Positions 22,801 to 22,938 of a stretch of DNA of 22,938 nt are shown here, in pieces. Position numbers and translations under genes: made by a program. The stretch is from Peptococcaceae bacterium. GTDB taxonomy: Bacteria; Bacillota; Peptococcia; DRI-13; UBA5745. The stretch spans positions 1 through 22,938 of the forward strand of contig JAISDM010000204.1 in the NCBI GenBank assembly GCA_031264885.1, in the 5' to 3' direction. The notes beneath the pieces are model-generated. The model made no database searches and was not told the DNA's origin. It worked only from the letters and a program-made list of their open reading frames with translations. Position 1 is the stretch's first letter. Each line of letters starts with the position of its first letter.

Positions 22801-22938
22801 AACACGTCTGCAGTCAAAGGCCGCGCCGCCGGCTTGAGCGCGGAATCCGCGAACGCCGCCGGACTGTGTATCGCCGGATTGCGCGCCGCCGGACTGAATG
22901 ATGCCGTAAGCGGCGTCGGATTGAGCATGACTGAAGCG
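19804..22938 (-). CDS. Giant repetitive eCIS protein with conserved charged C-terminal helix (5' end outside window)
   Basis: The frame is open from its TGA to the right edge, giving at least 1044 residues. A GTG at 22530 lies mid-repeat and is not the real start. From the N-terminal side the visible protein holds: a Gly-rich array of 27-residue units; a stretch with 35-residue tandem repeats; a Pro/Arg/Ser-rich stretch; a palindrome-encoded peptide (VIPGLTRHPG); a Gln/Thr/Pro-rich tract; and a non-repetitive end. The final helix IDIDQMINQVYDQLEKRLKF followed by DRRRTGLM resembles the charged end I recall in proline-rich proteins (often labelled extensin) next to the LysM gene in actinobacterial eCIS loci. 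I infer that this end docks to the particle while the rest is a variable, mostly disordered or beta-turn arm. No membrane segment is visible. Confidence 0.8.
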   Translation of the reverse strand, partial: RFSHAQSDAAYGIIQSGGAQSGDTQSGGVRGFRAQAGGAAFDCRRVQPEAARIGGVPGLPGFLTPTGGGAVFDGVDARVRPGAAFFGHRGIQRFAGRLRGNHVQSGAARGIIQSGDAQFGDTQSGGVRGFRAQAGGVTFDHGRAQLDGTRIGGVPGLRTQPGAAAFDYGRAHPAVARIGGVPSLLTPTGGIRADVRVQPIGVRSGGIPNLAVQPGTAFDRADAPVQSGAGKRFQPGIAQYGSTQSGGLRGLFTPTGGVTLGRGRIQTGGGAAFDRGRVHPAVVRIGGVPGLLTPTGGIRADVRVQPGGAAFGHRGIQSVAAYGIVQSGGVTFDHDRAQIDGTRFGGIRGFRAPTGGAAFDRRRAQSEAARIGGIPSLLTQTGDIRAGAVFDRAGGVRSGLSLHRPGGAGIHSGVTPFGHRHVQFRLQSGGSRLGRTQSGGVRPGISHIFPVRTGGSRSQFGSVHILFPRFSDTGVQPGGVQPGHERVQSGTFPPGRGGIQFSDARPAGGSRPNGVLSGHKRVQPGTFPPGHGGIQFSDAQPAGGSRPDGVPSGHKRVQPGTFPFEHKRIQPGGAPLGHNRIRPAGSRVHIFRTPSHFPLPSQPVRPALRPSASILSKIPDTRLSAYAAQPHSRPRLPRSGPRPYSPAVSHIPGIRSDLLYLGHPRLPSVRPPLIPQTFLQDRPARRRSYPPRGARISGIPASLTVVRGLEFPPSFQAGPFPVIPGLTRHPGSFFWIPGQARNDKMGHRNAKPRIAAPLMPQSQQTRFQQTRLPQTQSQQTQFPQQTQLRQTQFPQTQLRQTQSQQTQFQQTRPLQQTQSQQTRPPQLPQTRPPQQARFPQPQSRQIRISRAMSEQPPPQAGSVRAPAPHLSNILDFSSISYIVPRTPGRLLTTPLIPRRQPSRGQFRYTARRRDSSLRISMPAPAALTRFRLPEALRTRTGPFLSIAPSKPPDAGTAGTYEIQMVHTFSARIPFEPTLPTTGAPEPSAAAGPQTILTAEPETVQTKIVRTAPNKEPIDIDQMINQVYDQLEKRLKFDRRRTGLM
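20400..20664. repeat. Degenerate short repeats encoding a Q/T/P-rich tract
   Basis: On the plus strand, variants of a 12-15 bp unit built on CTGCGTTTGC / TTGCGTTTGC follow one another. The minus strand reads QTQFPQTQLRQTQSQQT-type residues over about 88 codons. Copies differ in length by whole codons. Confidence 0.85.
20709..20776. repeat. 68-bp dispersed inverted-repeat element inserted inside the coding sequence
   Basis: Left arm 20709-20736 (starts TGTCATTCCGGGCTTGAC) and right arm 20749-20776 (ends AAGCCCGGAATGACA) are inverted copies matching at 26 of 28 positions around a 12-bp spacer. Read on the minus strand it encodes FPVIPGLTRHPG...WIPGQARND. Peptides of this type recur in unrelated bacterial proteins because this palindrome family is dispersed in many genomes. 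A further half-site (GGAATGAC, 20793-20800) follows. Confidence 0.85.
21251..21502. repeat. 105-bp tandem repeat (35 residues), about 2.4 copies
   Basis: The landmark GGGAATGTGC begins at 21251, 21356 and 21461, exactly 105 bp apart. The first two units are nearly identical; the third is partial. The encoded minus-strand unit contains GHKRVQPGTFPPGHGG and IQFSDAQPAGGSRPDGV. Confidence 0.9.
21790..22938. repeat. Array of 81-bp (27-residue) Gly-rich units, continuing past the window edge
   Basis: On the minus strand, 17-residue blocks like GGAAFDRGRVHPAVVRI alternate with 10-residue blocks like GGVPGLLTPT. At least five units fit well and others are degenerate or shuffled. Segments 21791-21905 and 22738-22860 are near-identical about 950 bp apart, which points to segmental duplication within the array. 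Confidence 0.85.

Noticed and set aside
22527..22928. 133-codon minus-strand frame and similar frames at 22164-22523, 21948-22160, 21696-21944 and 20829-21518
   Set aside because: These are out-of-frame readings of the repeat gene; stop codons are rare there because of composition, and only the main frame leads to the conserved C-terminal helix and the LysM gene.
21151..22938. CRISPR array in the repeat-rich region
   Set aside because: Repeats are adjoining coding units of 81 or 105 bp with internal variation, not short constant repeats separated by unique spacers, and no cas genes are present.
1..22938. Toxin effector, sheath, tube, AAA+ ATPase or tape-measure genes
   Set aside because: I looked for them among all minus-strand genes and found none with the expected motifs; they may lie to the right of the window.
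1..22938. tRNA, rRNA, transposase or integrase genes
   Set aside because: No cloverleaf-like segment, rRNA motif or recombinase signature was seen; the only element-like DNA is the small palindromic repeats.

Overview
All credible genes lie on the minus strand, so transcription runs right to left. The host is a bacterium with moderately high GC, strong AGGAGG-type ribosome binding sites and tightly packed, often overlapping genes. I cannot name it. A TolC-like secreted protein and a dispersed inverted-repeat family suggest a diderm anaerobe. The DUF3810 protein and the PAS-kinase/HD-GYP pair are the kind found in Clostridia and spirochaetes. Taxonomy is therefore open.

Region 1 (22938 down to 4432) is most of an extracellular contractile injection system (eCIS, Afp/PVC-like) operon. 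In transcription order it encodes: a giant repeat protein that enters from beyond the right edge and ends in a charged helix; a LysM tube/baseplate protein; a gpD/gp27-like hub; a gpV/gp5-like spike; a gp25-like baseplate wedge protein; two large baseplate J (Afp11/Afp12-like) proteins; a gpI-like tail protein; a 597-aa eCIS-type protein with a C-terminal Ig-like domain; a membrane protein with a possible pseudokinase fold; a membrane-anchored MORN-repeat protein; a secreted TolC-like coiled-coil protein; a Pvc16/DUF4255 terminator protein; and a 262-aa beta-rich protein. Sheath, tube, AAA+ ATPase, tape measure, PAAR tip and toxins are not in the window and may lie to the right.

Region 2 (4335 down to 1) is a separate unit with its own likely sigma70-type promoter. 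It holds a PAS-GAF histidine kinase ending in an Hpt domain, a REC/HD-GYP response regulator (probable c-di-GMP phosphodiesterase) and a DUF3810 membrane protein with a zinc-protease-like HETAH motif, joined by 4-bp ATGA overlaps.

Three things are unusual. A three-gene envelope cassette (pseudokinase-like/TM, TM-MORN, secreted TolC-like) sits between the baseplate and terminator genes, which suggests an injection system tied to the cell envelope rather than simply released by lysis. The repeat protein is at least 1044 aa, carries three different repeat types, and contains an in-frame inserted palindromic element. A pair of dispersed palindromes interrupts the otherwise gapless operon between two baseplate/tail genes. 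Three gene starts differ from the longest open frames, and ribosome binding sites support the shorter versions.
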